The notes under the pieces: generated by a model
Databases searched by the model: none
Seen by the model: the letters and a program-made list of their open reading frames with translations, nothing else
What the model was told of the DNA's origin: nothing
NCBI GenBank assembly: GCA_016710745.1
Contig: JADJVB010000010.1
Location: 1,550,001 to 1,614,000, forward strand
Direction: 5' to 3'
DNA from: Chitinophagaceae bacterium
GTDB lineage: Bacteria > Bacteroidota > Bacteroidia > Chitinophagales > Chitinophagaceae
Length of the DNA: 64,000 nt
Shown here: positions 34,170-43,300 of the stretch, one piece after another
Numbering within the stretch: position 1 is the stretch's first letter
How the letters are laid out: each line of letters opens with the position of its first letter
Translations under genes and position numbers: made by a program

Positions 34170-34634
34170 TTAACGAAACAATATAGGCCAGTTTTCATCA
34201 GCTTTTTTCTTAAGCGCGGCTTCATTTTTGTTCCAGTCTTTCAACGTATTGGTAAAATACTTATTGTAAAAAAGATACAGTTTACCGGCTACGATCTTAA
34301 AAGTTGCCGGATCAACCGGCACTTTCTCTCCCGAATTGCCCATGGCATACGCACACCAGCCACCATATTCGGGTTCATATTTACCGGGGTTTGCCTTAAA
34401 TAAGGCTTTATTGGCTTCGGAAGAAAACTGGTAAACAACTCCCTGGTGAAAAACGGCCAGGTTCTTACTGCCTTTTACAGCTTTGTTAAGGGCAAAATAA
34501 GCAACCGGATCATAACCCGAAACAGCAACCCCATTATCGAGGTTAAAATGCTTTTTGCGCAAGCCGGCAGCATCTTGTGTAAAAGCGGAAAACCCAAAAC
34601 TGACCAATCCAATAAAGAAAAATAACTTTTTCAT
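34170..34634 (-). CDS. Secreted YHS-domain protein
   Basis: A 154-aa protein using the start at 34634 (MKKLFFFIGLVSFGFSAFTQ signal peptide). The longer open frame to 34727 has no family support. The YHS domain spans about residues 30-95: GVAVSGYDPVAYF, VYQFSSEANKALFKANPGKY and GGWCAYAMGN. YHS domains are linked to heavy-metal proteins. This secreted form with a C-terminal helical tail (DWNKNEAALKKKADENWP) is a known Bacteroidota and proteobacterial family of unproven role. Confidence 0.88.
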   Translation of the reverse strand: MKKLFFFIGLVSFGFSAFTQDAAGLRKKHFNLDNGVAVSGYDPVAYFALNKAVKGSKNLAVFHQGVVYQFSSEANKALFKANPGKYEPEYGGWCAYAMGNSGEKVPVDPATFKIVAGKLYLFYNKYFTNTLKDWNKNEAALKKKADENWPILFR

Positions 34635-34840
34635 AATATTCATTTGTATTAAATACGTTTTCGAACATTTACCGGTTTTACCGGTTATATGCTTTACATT
34701 ATTATTAACAGGTTTTTGAAACCCCAAGGCAATTTACAACGTATATCGATGTGATGAAAATTTAATAACTTAGCCGCGAAAAAAAGGCAATCGTCGGCAG
34801 ACTGACTATAGCTTTCTTCATTTTTACTTAACATTGTACG

Positions 34841-35227
34841 ATGGTTAAAACAATCCTGGTTTGGTTACTGCGAATATTGGCTGCGGTCATCCTGCTGCAA
34901 ACCTTATATTTCAAATTTACTGCTGCCCCCGAGTCGGTGGCATTATTTACCAAAATCGGCATGGAACCCTGGGGAAGGATCGGAACCGGTGTTGCCGAAC
35001 TGATCGCTTCGATTTTGCTACTCGTACCCCGTACAACCCTGTTGGGTGCTGTTATGGGTTTGGGACTTATGGCGGGCGCCCTGTTTTTTCACTTTACCAT
35101 TTTGGGCATTAATTTTGGTGGTGATGCCCTATTGTTTACCTATGCCGCCATTACTTTTTGTTGCTGCCTGGTGTTAATTGTTATTCACAGAAAAGATATT
35201 CCACAACTTTTAAAATTGAAATTTTGA
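34841..35227 (+). CDS. DoxX-family membrane protein
   Basis: A 128-aa protein with four helices (ILVWLLRILAAVILLQTLYF, GTGVAELIASILLLVP, LLGAVMGLGLMAGALFFHF, LLFTYAAITFCCCLVLIV). The KFTAAPESVALFTKIGMEPWGR segment after helix 1 is typical of the DoxX-like family. It opens a plus-strand run of six closely packed genes that ends at 38349. Its TGA overlaps the likely TTG start of the next gene. Confidence 0.85.
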   Translation: MVKTILVWLLRILAAVILLQTLYFKFTAAPESVALFTKIGMEPWGRIGTGVAELIASILLLVPRTTLLGAVMGLGLMAGALFFHFTILGINFGGDALLFTYAAITFCCCLVLIVIHRKDIPQLLKLKF

Positions 35228-35721
35228 CAAGCGTATTTAATAAATCAACAGAGGCGTTGGACAGTTTACTGCAGGTATTGAAGCAATTGCCCGATCAGGC
35301 CGGTTATTCCGAACCCTGCAAGGCGTTAAGCAACGCAACCATTGGTCAGCATACCCGGCATATAATTGAATTGTATCAATGCCTTATTGCCGGTTATCAG
35401 AACGGGGAGATAAATTATGACGACCGCAAACGGAATTTGTTATACGAAACGGATTCAGTGGCTGCGCAAGGCATCATCAAAGAAATTCAGCGGGAACTTG
35501 AGCAACCTGATAAACCGGTGAAAATATTTTGCCAAACAGCCGATCATTCGGTTTGCATTGAATCTAATTATTACCGCGAAATTTTATATAATCTCGAGCA
35601 TTGTATCCATCACCAGGCATTGATCAAAGTGGCTTTGCTGGATATCGACAATCTACAGATCGCTGAAGGATTCGGCGTGGCGCCCTCAACTTTACAATAC
35701 CGGCAGCAATGTGCACAGTAA
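35224..35721 (+). CDS. DinB-like four-helix protein
   Basis: A 165-aa protein of the DinB/YfiT-like type: STEALDSLLQVLKQLPDQ, then ATIGQHTRHIIELYQCL with the first metal His, and NLEHCIHHQALIKVAL with later His residues. The frame has an ATG only at 35158, deep inside doxX. A TTG at 35224 overlaps the doxX stop as TTGA and starts right before the domain, so I prefer it. These proteins bind a divalent metal and some are thiol transferases; the role here is unknown. Confidence 0.75.
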   Translation: MTSVFNKSTEALDSLLQVLKQLPDQAGYSEPCKALSNATIGQHTRHIIELYQCLIAGYQNGEINYDDRKRNLLYETDSVAAQGIIKEIQRELEQPDKPVKIFCQTADHSVCIESNYYREILYNLEHCIHHQALIKVALLDIDNLQIAEGFGVAPSTLQYRQQCAQ

Positions 35722-36434
35722 GTTTTCTGCGGGTAAATGAATCCGTTATAATTACATCAAACCGGGATGAACACCGGGACCGGGAAAATTCGGCAGCTCC
35801 GGCAGTATACAACCACTCCGGAATGAAAATGATATACCCCAAAGATGCAAAAGCAGGGGGTACCTGGTTTGTTGCGGGCGAACAAGGAACTGTTGCGGTA
35901 TTATTGAATGGTGCTTTTGAGAGCCATATTGCCCGGCCACCTTACCGCAAAAGCAGGGGGTTGATCTTACTTGAGATCGCAGGGGCAAACCAACCGGTCC
36001 TTTTTTTTAGCGAAATGAACCTCAACGGAATTGAACCTTTTACCGTAGTGCTTTTTCAATCGGGCGAATTACATGAATTGCGATGGGATGGAAATGCCAG
36101 GTACAACAGGAAATTAAATGAATACGAAAATCATATCTGGGCATCGGCCACTTTGTACAGCCCCGATGTTATTGAACACCGGAAGAAATTATTTGAGCAG
36201 TTTATTCATTCTCCAATGGAGATTACAGTAAGCCGGGTTTATGATTTTCATGCCAATAACCACGGAGACGATGAGAATGGATTTATTATTAACAGGCAAA
36301 CGGGTATGAAAACCTTCAGTATCACCCAGGCCATCATAGATCCCGAGACCATAGCATTTACCCATGCCGATCTGTTGCAGGATAAACAGTTTGCCGAAAC
36401 CATGCCGGTTAAACGGGCTACAATAAAATCATAA
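35709..36434 (+). CDS. NRDE-family (TANGO2-like) protein
   Basis: A 241-aa protein. It begins MCTVSFLRVNESVIITSNRDEHRDR, with the Asn-Arg-Asp-Glu signature that names the family, then GGTWFVAGEQGTVAVLLNGA. Eukaryotic TANGO2 is implicated in lipid or heme handling; bacterial members are uncharacterised. The N-terminal Cys resembles that of N-terminal nucleophile hydrolases after Met removal. It overlaps the DinB-like gene by 13 bp. Confidence 0.88.
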   Translation: MCTVSFLRVNESVIITSNRDEHRDRENSAAPAVYNHSGMKMIYPKDAKAGGTWFVAGEQGTVAVLLNGAFESHIARPPYRKSRGLILLEIAGANQPVLFFSEMNLNGIEPFTVVLFQSGELHELRWDGNARYNRKLNEYENHIWASATLYSPDVIEHRKKLFEQFIHSPMEITVSRVYDFHANNHGDDENGFIINRQTGMKTFSITQAIIDPETIAFTHADLLQDKQFAETMPVKRATIKS

Positions 36435-37478
36435 GTGAAGAAATTTAAACTGTTTATACACAAACTTACGCATTGGGAGTACTGGCCATTTGATCTTGTT
36501 TATATTCCCATGTATTTTGTGTGGTTTTATTATGCGGCGAAGGCAAGGTCTTTTTTCTTTTTTAATGCGGCTAATCCAACTATAAAAAATGCCGGATTTT
36601 TGATGGAATCTAAAAAGGAGATCTACGACATCATCCCCCCGGAATTTATACCCAACACGTTATTTTTTAAAGCGGGAACCGACGTTGCGGACATATTAAA
36701 AGCCGTTGAACAGGCAGGTATTGTATTTCCATGTATTGCCAAGCCCGATATTGGCGGAAAGGGCAGGGGCGTAGAGAAAATTCATGATCTGCCCGGTATC
36801 GTCAGTTATGCCGCAAGAATAAAAATGGATTTCCTGGTGCAGGAATTTATTCCTTATCCCGAAGAAGTAGGTATTTTTTATTGTCGCCTGCCCGATCAGC
36901 CCACCGGTTTTATTTCGGGTATTGTAGCCAAGGAATTTTTAATTGTAACAGGTGATGGCGCTTCCAGCTTAACCCGGTTGATCGAAAAAGACCCGCGTTT
37001 TCATTTGCAGTTGTCTGCCCTCGAAAAAATATATGGGGATGGGCTGCAGGAAGTGTTGGCCAGTGGCGAAACCAAAAACCTGGTGCCCTATGGAAACCAT
37101 GCCCGGGGTGCAAAATTTATCGACGTGAGTCATTGGGCTGATGAAAAATTCACAAAAATATTTGATGGAATTTGTAAACAGATCCCTGAATTTTATTTTG
37201 GACGGCTCGACATTATGTACCGAGACCTTGATGACCTGAAAGCGGGCAGCAACTTTTCAATTATTGAGCTTAATGGAGCTGGCAGCGAACCCACGCATAT
37301 CTACGACCCGTCCCATTCCCTGTTTTTTGCCTGGAAAGAAATTGCCCGGCATTTTAAATTACTTTATTCCATCAGCATACAAAATCATAAAAGGGGATTT
37401 AGGTATTTAACGGTGAAAGAAGGGATGCAAATGTTCAGGGAGAATAATGCCGTGGTAAAAAGTCTGAAGCAATTTTAA
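36435..37478 (+). CDS. ATP-grasp-like protein (D-Ala-D-Ala ligase-like)
   Basis: A 347-aa protein that starts with GTG directly after the NRDE stop codon. The N-terminus has an amphipathic or membrane-near segment (YIPMYFVWFYYAAKARSFFF). The middle shows ATP-grasp features: FPCIAKPDIGGKGRGVEKIH (Lys and Gly-rich loop), FLVQEFIPYPEEVGIFY, and later YFGRLDIMYRD and FSIIELNGAGSEPTH with the metal-binding Glu/Asn. It probably ligates a carboxylate to an amine. No closer assignment is possible. Confidence 0.75.
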   Translation: MKKFKLFIHKLTHWEYWPFDLVYIPMYFVWFYYAAKARSFFFFNAANPTIKNAGFLMESKKEIYDIIPPEFIPNTLFFKAGTDVADILKAVEQAGIVFPCIAKPDIGGKGRGVEKIHDLPGIVSYAARIKMDFLVQEFIPYPEEVGIFYCRLPDQPTGFISGIVAKEFLIVTGDGASSLTRLIEKDPRFHLQLSALEKIYGDGLQEVLASGETKNLVPYGNHARGAKFIDVSHWADEKFTKIFDGICKQIPEFYFGRLDIMYRDLDDLKAGSNFSIIELNGAGSEPTHIYDPSHSLFFAWKEIARHFKLLYSISIQNHKRGFRYLTVKEGMQMFRENNAVVKSLKQF

Positions 37479-37482
37479 GTTT

Positions 37483-38349
37483 ATGAAAAGGAAACGTAAA
37501 AGCCGGGTGAAACGGGCGCTGTTGATCTTTATATGCACCTGGGTTGTTTTTGCACAAAGCTGTATGAAATTCAGGATATCCGATAGTGATGCACTTGCCC
37601 AGTTTAATCAGAAAGGATTATCTCCCGGTTTTCATTATGTTGATGTTGGGGCATTGAGGCTGCACTATGTAAAATCGGGTAACGACAGTTTACCAACCTT
37701 GGTTTTCGTTCACGGATCGCCCGGGAGCTGGGATGCTTTTAAGATGTATATGATGGATACGGCCTTGTTGGCGCATTACAGAATGATTTCAATAGACCGG
37801 CCCGGGTTTGGTTACAGCCAGTTTGGGAAAGCCCGGCGTTTAGATGCACAGGCCGTTATGTTGAACAAACTAATGGAAAAAGAAAATAATCATCGGCCCG
37901 TGCACCTGATCGGGCACAGTATTGGTGGCCCGGTGATCGTGCAGATGGCGCAGGATCATCCTGAAGCTTATGCCTCTCTAACCCTTCTTTCAGGTTCCAT
38001 TTCACCAGCCGATGAACCCAGGGAGTACTGGCGTTATGCAGTTATGTACTCACCTTTCCGGTGGTTGTTACCGGGTGCGTTCAGGCCTTCCAATGACGAG
38101 ATCGTTTATTTTAAAAAAGAGCTGAAGCGCCTTGATACCGGGTATGCCGTATTACAGTTACCCGTTACTTTTATACATGGCGAGGCCGATAAGTTTGTTA
38201 CGGTGAAGAATGTGGCATATGGAAGAAAAAAACTGGTACATAACACACAGGTAAAAGAAATAATTATACCGGGTGCCGGTCATTTTATCCCCTGGGATCA
38301 TTACGGAACAATAAAACAGCACTTGCTTTCTTTAAAGGATCATAGGTAA
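37483..38349 (+). CDS. Alpha/beta hydrolase, membrane-anchored
   Basis: A 288-aa hydrolase. The basic N-terminus (KRKRKSRVKRALLIFICTWV) leads to a lipobox-like FAQSC, so it may be a lipoprotein. The fold is clear: VFVHGSPGSWDAF (oxyanion loop), nucleophile elbow LIGHSIGGPV (Ser), IHGEADKFVT (Asp) and GAGHFIPWDH (His). The substrate is unknown. It is 4 bp downstream of the ATP-grasp gene and ends the run of tightly spaced genes. Confidence 0.88.
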   Translation: MKRKRKSRVKRALLIFICTWVVFAQSCMKFRISDSDALAQFNQKGLSPGFHYVDVGALRLHYVKSGNDSLPTLVFVHGSPGSWDAFKMYMMDTALLAHYRMISIDRPGFGYSQFGKARRLDAQAVMLNKLMEKENNHRPVHLIGHSIGGPVIVQMAQDHPEAYASLTLLSGSISPADEPREYWRYAVMYSPFRWLLPGAFRPSNDEIVYFKKELKRLDTGYAVLQLPVTFIHGEADKFVTVKNVAYGRKKLVHNTQVKEIIIPGAGHFIPWDHYGTIKQHLLSLKDHR

Positions 38350-38620
38350 AGCGAAAATGAGGTCTTTCATCGATCAGTCTTTATAGAAAACTCCATTATT
38401 GATTGGCAGCCAATATGTCAACAAAAAAACTTACCCTGTTTGATTACACACATATTTTCACTGCAAATTGATTTGCAGATACAGTTTTGGCAGCTATCGG
38501 GTAATTTTTTTACAGAAATCGAATTTTAAAATTTAGGCTATATTTATGTAGATAAAATTTTAACTTCAATTTGATTTTACCTGTGTTATTTGGTTTTGCA
38601 CCCTAAACTTTCCTGCTATA

Positions 38621-39247
38621 ATGAAAAAATTTTTAGTGGTCGATGATCATGTTGTTGTAAGGTCTGGATTAAAAATACTCCTCCTGGATATTTATACGGG
38701 GGCAGAAATTCATGAGGCCATGGATGGTGTTTCTGCCATTGAGAAGTTAAAGGTGAATGAATTTGATCTTATCATACTCGATATCCAAATGCCCAATACA
38801 GATACCCTGGGAGTAATGGAATATATTCGCATCACCCATCCACAGGCAAAAGTGTTGATGTTTTCAATGAGTGCCGAAAGTATTTATGCCAAGCGGTTTA
38901 TGAAAGCCGGTGCCTATGGGTTTATTTCAAAAGAAGCGCCGCTGGAAGAGATTACCCGGGCCATTGGTATTATTCTCAAAGGAAAAAAATATATCAGCGA
39001 ATCATTGGCTGAAAAACTGGCCGAAGATTCTTTTTCGGGTAAATCGGGTAATCCGTTTAATGAACTGTCGCCGCGCGAATTTGAAATTGTTACTTTGTTA
39101 TTGGATGGGAAAACGGTGACCGATATTTCGCATGCCTTAAACATTCAAACGTCTACCGTTGGTACCCATAAGGCCCGCCTGTTTGAAAAGCTTGGTGTAG
39201 ATAATATCCTGCAGTTGAAAGAGCTGGCTACTACATACAACCTGTAA
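38621..39247 (+). CDS. NarL/LuxR-type response regulator
   Basis: A 208-aa regulator. The receiver domain begins KKFLVVDDHVVVRSGLKILL with the acidic pocket, the phosphoacceptor Asp is near residue 54 in LIILDIQMP, and the conserved Lys lies in FISKEAPLEE. The output domain is a LuxR helix-turn-helix (LSPREFEIVTLLLDGKTVTD, STVGTHKARLFEKLGV). No histidine kinase gene is adjacent, so its partner is encoded elsewhere. A 271-bp AT-rich gap precedes it. Confidence 0.93.
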   Translation: MKKFLVVDDHVVVRSGLKILLLDIYTGAEIHEAMDGVSAIEKLKVNEFDLIILDIQMPNTDTLGVMEYIRITHPQAKVLMFSMSAESIYAKRFMKAGAYGFISKEAPLEEITRAIGIILKGKKYISESLAEKLAEDSFSGKSGNPFNELSPREFEIVTLLLDGKTVTDISHALNIQTSTVGTHKARLFEKLGVDNILQLKELATTYNL

Positions 39248-39262
39248 TTTTCATTTATTTTT

Positions 39263-40303
39263 TTAATAAAACCGGGGGCACCTGACCTTGTTAGCCGAAG
39301 AATTTTCGCTTTTTGTATAGCCTCTATACGAAAGGGTTAGTTCAAACGCACCCCTGAGCTGGGATGCCGTTTTTAACTTACTTACATTGATGTTATATTT
39401 AATCCCGATTCCCATTTTGTTATAGTCGAGTTTTATTACCGGTACCAATGCGTCATTGGGCCGATAGAAGAGGCCGGCAGTAATGCCAATATTGTTAGTT
39501 TCACTGTATTCCGCAAAAATATGATTTAGCATCAGACCGCCCTGGAACTGGCGAGCGCCACCCTGTACAAAATAATCGGCATACACGATCAGCTTATTCA
39601 GATCGCTTACAGAAGCAGATAACCCCCCGTTGAACATCCATTTGGGATTTAAAACGATGTCGTATTGTTTTTGGAAAGCAACTTTCGGTTTTGTAAAATG
39701 AAATAAACCTGCACCCATATAAAACCGGGTGTCAGTGCCAATAACGGTACTGAAGCTAAGGCCTGTTGCCATATCCCAATAGGTAAAACCGGTATTGGTA
39801 AAAACCTGTTTTGTTGGATTGGCCTGGCTGTAGGCACCGTTCACAAACTGATCATCAAAGGTTAATTGCGATGGGTCAAATTTTTGCATCACCGGTCCGC
39901 CTGTAATAGCCGCCGATAAATACATGTCTTTTTCACTGTTAAGCGATTTATGAAAATTCAATACCGGGAAAAGCTGTGTACGGCTAAGTCTGGAATCTCC
40001 GGCAATATCATTGGTTGTTTGCAGGCCGATCGTTAAAAAATCGTTTGAGTTTTGCCCAAGTTGTGTTTTGTATTCAAGGCCAAGCGCGAGCGTTCGGTAG
40101 GGTGTTGTTACGCTTTGCCATTGGTTTCTATAGGCAGACGTGATCCTGTAATCGCCTTCAAATATGCCGGCTAAAGCCGGATTCCTGAGCAGTGGTAATT
40201 CATAAAACTGCGAAAAATTGATATCCTGGCAGGTAGCATCTGATGCTCGTGTGAGCAGAAAGATAATGATCAGATATGTTGTTCGGGTTTTCAACAAAGC
40301 CAT
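39263..40303 (-). CDS. PorP/SprF-family T9SS outer-membrane protein
   Basis: A 346-aa protein with a signal peptide (LKTRTTYLIIIFLLTRASDA) and the family start DINFSQFYELPLLRNPALAG, then AYRNQWQSVTTPYRT. The rest alternates barrel strands ending in ELTLSYRGYTK. PorP/SprF proteins are needed for the type IX secretion of individual adhesins that carry type-B C-terminal domains. Its start lies 1 bp after the end of such an adhesin gene, so it is very likely the dedicated partner. Confidence 0.93.
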   Translation of the reverse strand: MALLKTRTTYLIIIFLLTRASDATCQDINFSQFYELPLLRNPALAGIFEGDYRITSAYRNQWQSVTTPYRTLALGLEYKTQLGQNSNDFLTIGLQTTNDIAGDSRLSRTQLFPVLNFHKSLNSEKDMYLSAAITGGPVMQKFDPSQLTFDDQFVNGAYSQANPTKQVFTNTGFTYWDMATGLSFSTVIGTDTRFYMGAGLFHFTKPKVAFQKQYDIVLNPKWMFNGGLSASVSDLNKLIVYADYFVQGGARQFQGGLMLNHIFAEYSETNNIGITAGLFYRPNDALVPVIKLDYNKMGIGIKYNINVSKLKTASQLRGAFELTLSYRGYTKSENSSANKVRCPRFY

Positions 40304-40304
40304 T

Positions 40305-43300
40305 TTATTTTAATAGTGTTGTATTGCCTTTATACGTGTACATGATCCCGTTGTCGCAAATAACTTCGGCCGTATATACAAATACATCGGGTGTGGCCAT
40401 AATGCCTCTAACACGGCCATCCCAGCCATATTGTTTGTCGTTGGGGTTGAAATTTGTTTTTTCGAAAACCAGCTGGCCCCAGCGGTTGAAAATGCGGAAC
40501 GTTTTAACAAAAATCCCCTTTCCCCTTACCATCAATACATCATTCAACCCATCTCCATCGGGGGTAAATGCGTTGGGCACAAACACCTGCGAATTTTTGC
40601 AAAAAGTAAAAATGGAAATATTGTCCCTGGCAACACAGCCATAAATATTCGACACGGTAACATTATAGCTCACGTCATTGGTAACGTTTAATACAGGCGA
40701 AGGGCAGTTTGTACAACTCAGCCCGGTGCCGGGTATCCATGCCCAGTTTGCAATAGGCCCGTTTTGTATAGCCGCATTAAGATTGATCACCGTACCTGTT
40801 GATAAAGTAAGATCGGGTCCAAGATTTACTTTTGGATTTGGATCTACCCTGATCGTTGTTATTTTTGGAATTCCGTTGCATCCCTGGCCGACGGGATAAC
40901 CGTAATGGTTGAAATAACAGGCAATGAATCGGGGTTTACTGCCCTGAACGACGGAATATTACCTGTGCCGGATGATGACAAACCAATGGAAGGATCACTA
41001 TTTGTCCAATTGTAGCTGGTGCCCGAAACAGTACCTGAAAAGAGGATAGCGTTGGTAGCAGACCCCTCACAAATTTTTTGATCTGTCGGTTGCACCACAT
41101 TGGGTGTTGGGTTAACGGTGATGATAAAGCGCTGTGCAACGCCGGGGCATCCATTTGCAGATGGGGTTACTGTGATTGTTGCCGTTACCGGGTCATTGGT
41201 TACATTACTGGCGGTAAATGCTGGAATATCTCCACTGCCGCTTGCCGCCAACCCAATTGAGGTATTATCATTTGTCCAGTTAAAGCCGGTTCCGCTTACA
41301 GCGCCTGTAAAATTTACCGCATTGGTCGTTACACCATTACATAAGGTCTGGTCAGCGGGCTGAACCACATCGGGTGTTGGATTTACCGTAATCGTAAAAC
41401 TTTGTACAGGCCCTGTACAACTGTTCGCAGCGGGCGTAACGGTTATCGTGGCGGTTATCGGCGCATTGGTTAGATTAACCGCCGTAAACGATGAAATATC
41501 CCCAATGCCGTTTGCCGCTAATCCAATGGAGGTATTCGTATTGGTCCAGTTAAAAGCGGTTCCGCTAACAGCGCCGGTTAAACTTATTGCATTGGTTGTT
41601 GCTCCATTACACAAGACCTGATCAGCAGGTTGAATCACATCGGGTGTTGGATTAACCGTAATGGTAAAACTTTTTGGTATTCCGGCACAACCATTTGCCG
41701 ATGGGGTAACCGTAATGGTTGCTGTTACCGGTGTATTAGATATATTAATTGCGGTAAATGAGGATATGTCGCCGATACCGGTTGCCGCTAATCCAATGGA
41801 AGTATTATTGTTGGTCCAGTTATAAGCGGTGCCGCTAACAGCACCGGTAAAATTTATCGAACTGGTGGCTGTTCCATTACACAAGATCTGGTTAGGCTGT
41901 TGCAGCACGTCGGGCGTTGGGTTAACTGTAATGGTAAAACTTTTTACGGTGCCTGTGCAATTGTTCGCCGAAGGCGTAACGGTTATCGTTGCCGTCACCG
42001 GCGAATTAGTCACATTAATTGCAGTAAATGATGGTATATCTCCTGTACCATTGGCGGCCAAACCAATGGAAGTATTGTTGTTGCTCCAGCTGAAAAGGGT
42101 TCCGCTAACGGCACCGGTATAATGAACAGCATTGGTTGCAGCGCCATTACATAAAATCTGGTCGACGGGTTGAACAACATCCGGCGTTGGATTTACCGTA
42201 ATGGTAAAACTGCGTGGTACTCCGGGGCAACCATTTGCCGATGGGGTTACCGTTATCGTTGCGGTTGCCGGCGCATTGGATATATTAATTGCGGTAAATG
42301 AAGGAATGTCGCCGGTACCGGTTGCCGCTAATCCAATGGAAGTATTATTGTTGGTCCAGTTAAAAGCAGTGCCACCAACAGCACCGGTAAAATTAACCGA
42401 ATTGGTGGCCGAGCCATTACATAGAGTCTGGTCAGGCGGTTGCACCACATCAGGTGTAGGGTTTACGGTAATGGTAAAACTTCTTACGCTACCCGTACAA
42501 CCGTTTGCCGATGGCGTAACCGTGATGGTTGCGGTTACCGGCGCATTGGTCACATTAACTGCGTTAAATGAAGGGATATCGCCGGTACCATTGGCGGCCA
42601 GGCCAATGGAAGTATTATCGTTGCTCCAGCTAAACAGGGTTCCACCAACGGCACCCGAAAAATTTATGGCGTTGGTTGTTGCAGCGTTGCACAAAACCTG
42701 GTTTGGAGGTTGCACCACATCGGGTGTTGGATTTACGGTAATAGTAAAACTTTGTGCAGCACCCGTGCACCCGTATATTGTTGGTAAAACAGTTATGGTA
42801 GCCGTTGCAGCAGTATTGCCATTATTAATGGCGGTAAATGAAGGGATGTCGCCGGTACCGGTTGCCGCCAATCCAATTGACGTATTATTGTTGGTCCAGT
42901 TATAAACGGTACCACTGATAGCCCCCGAAAAATTAATGGAATTGGTGGCCGCGCCATTACATAAAGTCTGGTCAGGCGGTTGCACCACATCGGGTGTAGG
43001 GTTGACGGTAATGGTAAAACTTTTTACAATACCCGTACAACCGTTTGCCGATGATGTAACCGTGATGGTTGCGGTTACCGGCGCATTGGTCACATTAACT
43101 GCGGTAAATGAAGGGATATCGCCGGTGCCATTGGCGGCCAGGCCAATGGAAGTATTATCGTTGCTCCAGCTAAACAGGGTTCCACCAACGGCACCCGAAA
43201 AATTTATGGCGTTGGTTGTTGCAGCGTTGCACAAAACCTGGTTTGGCGGCTGCACCACATCGGGTGTTGGATTTACGGTAATGCTAAAACTTTGAGGAGT

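Noticed and set aside
41829..43295. Several plus-strand open frames of 90-230 codons opposite the adhesin repeats
   Set aside because: They repeat with the 270-bp period of the adhesin gene, have no start context and arise from codon bias on the other strand.
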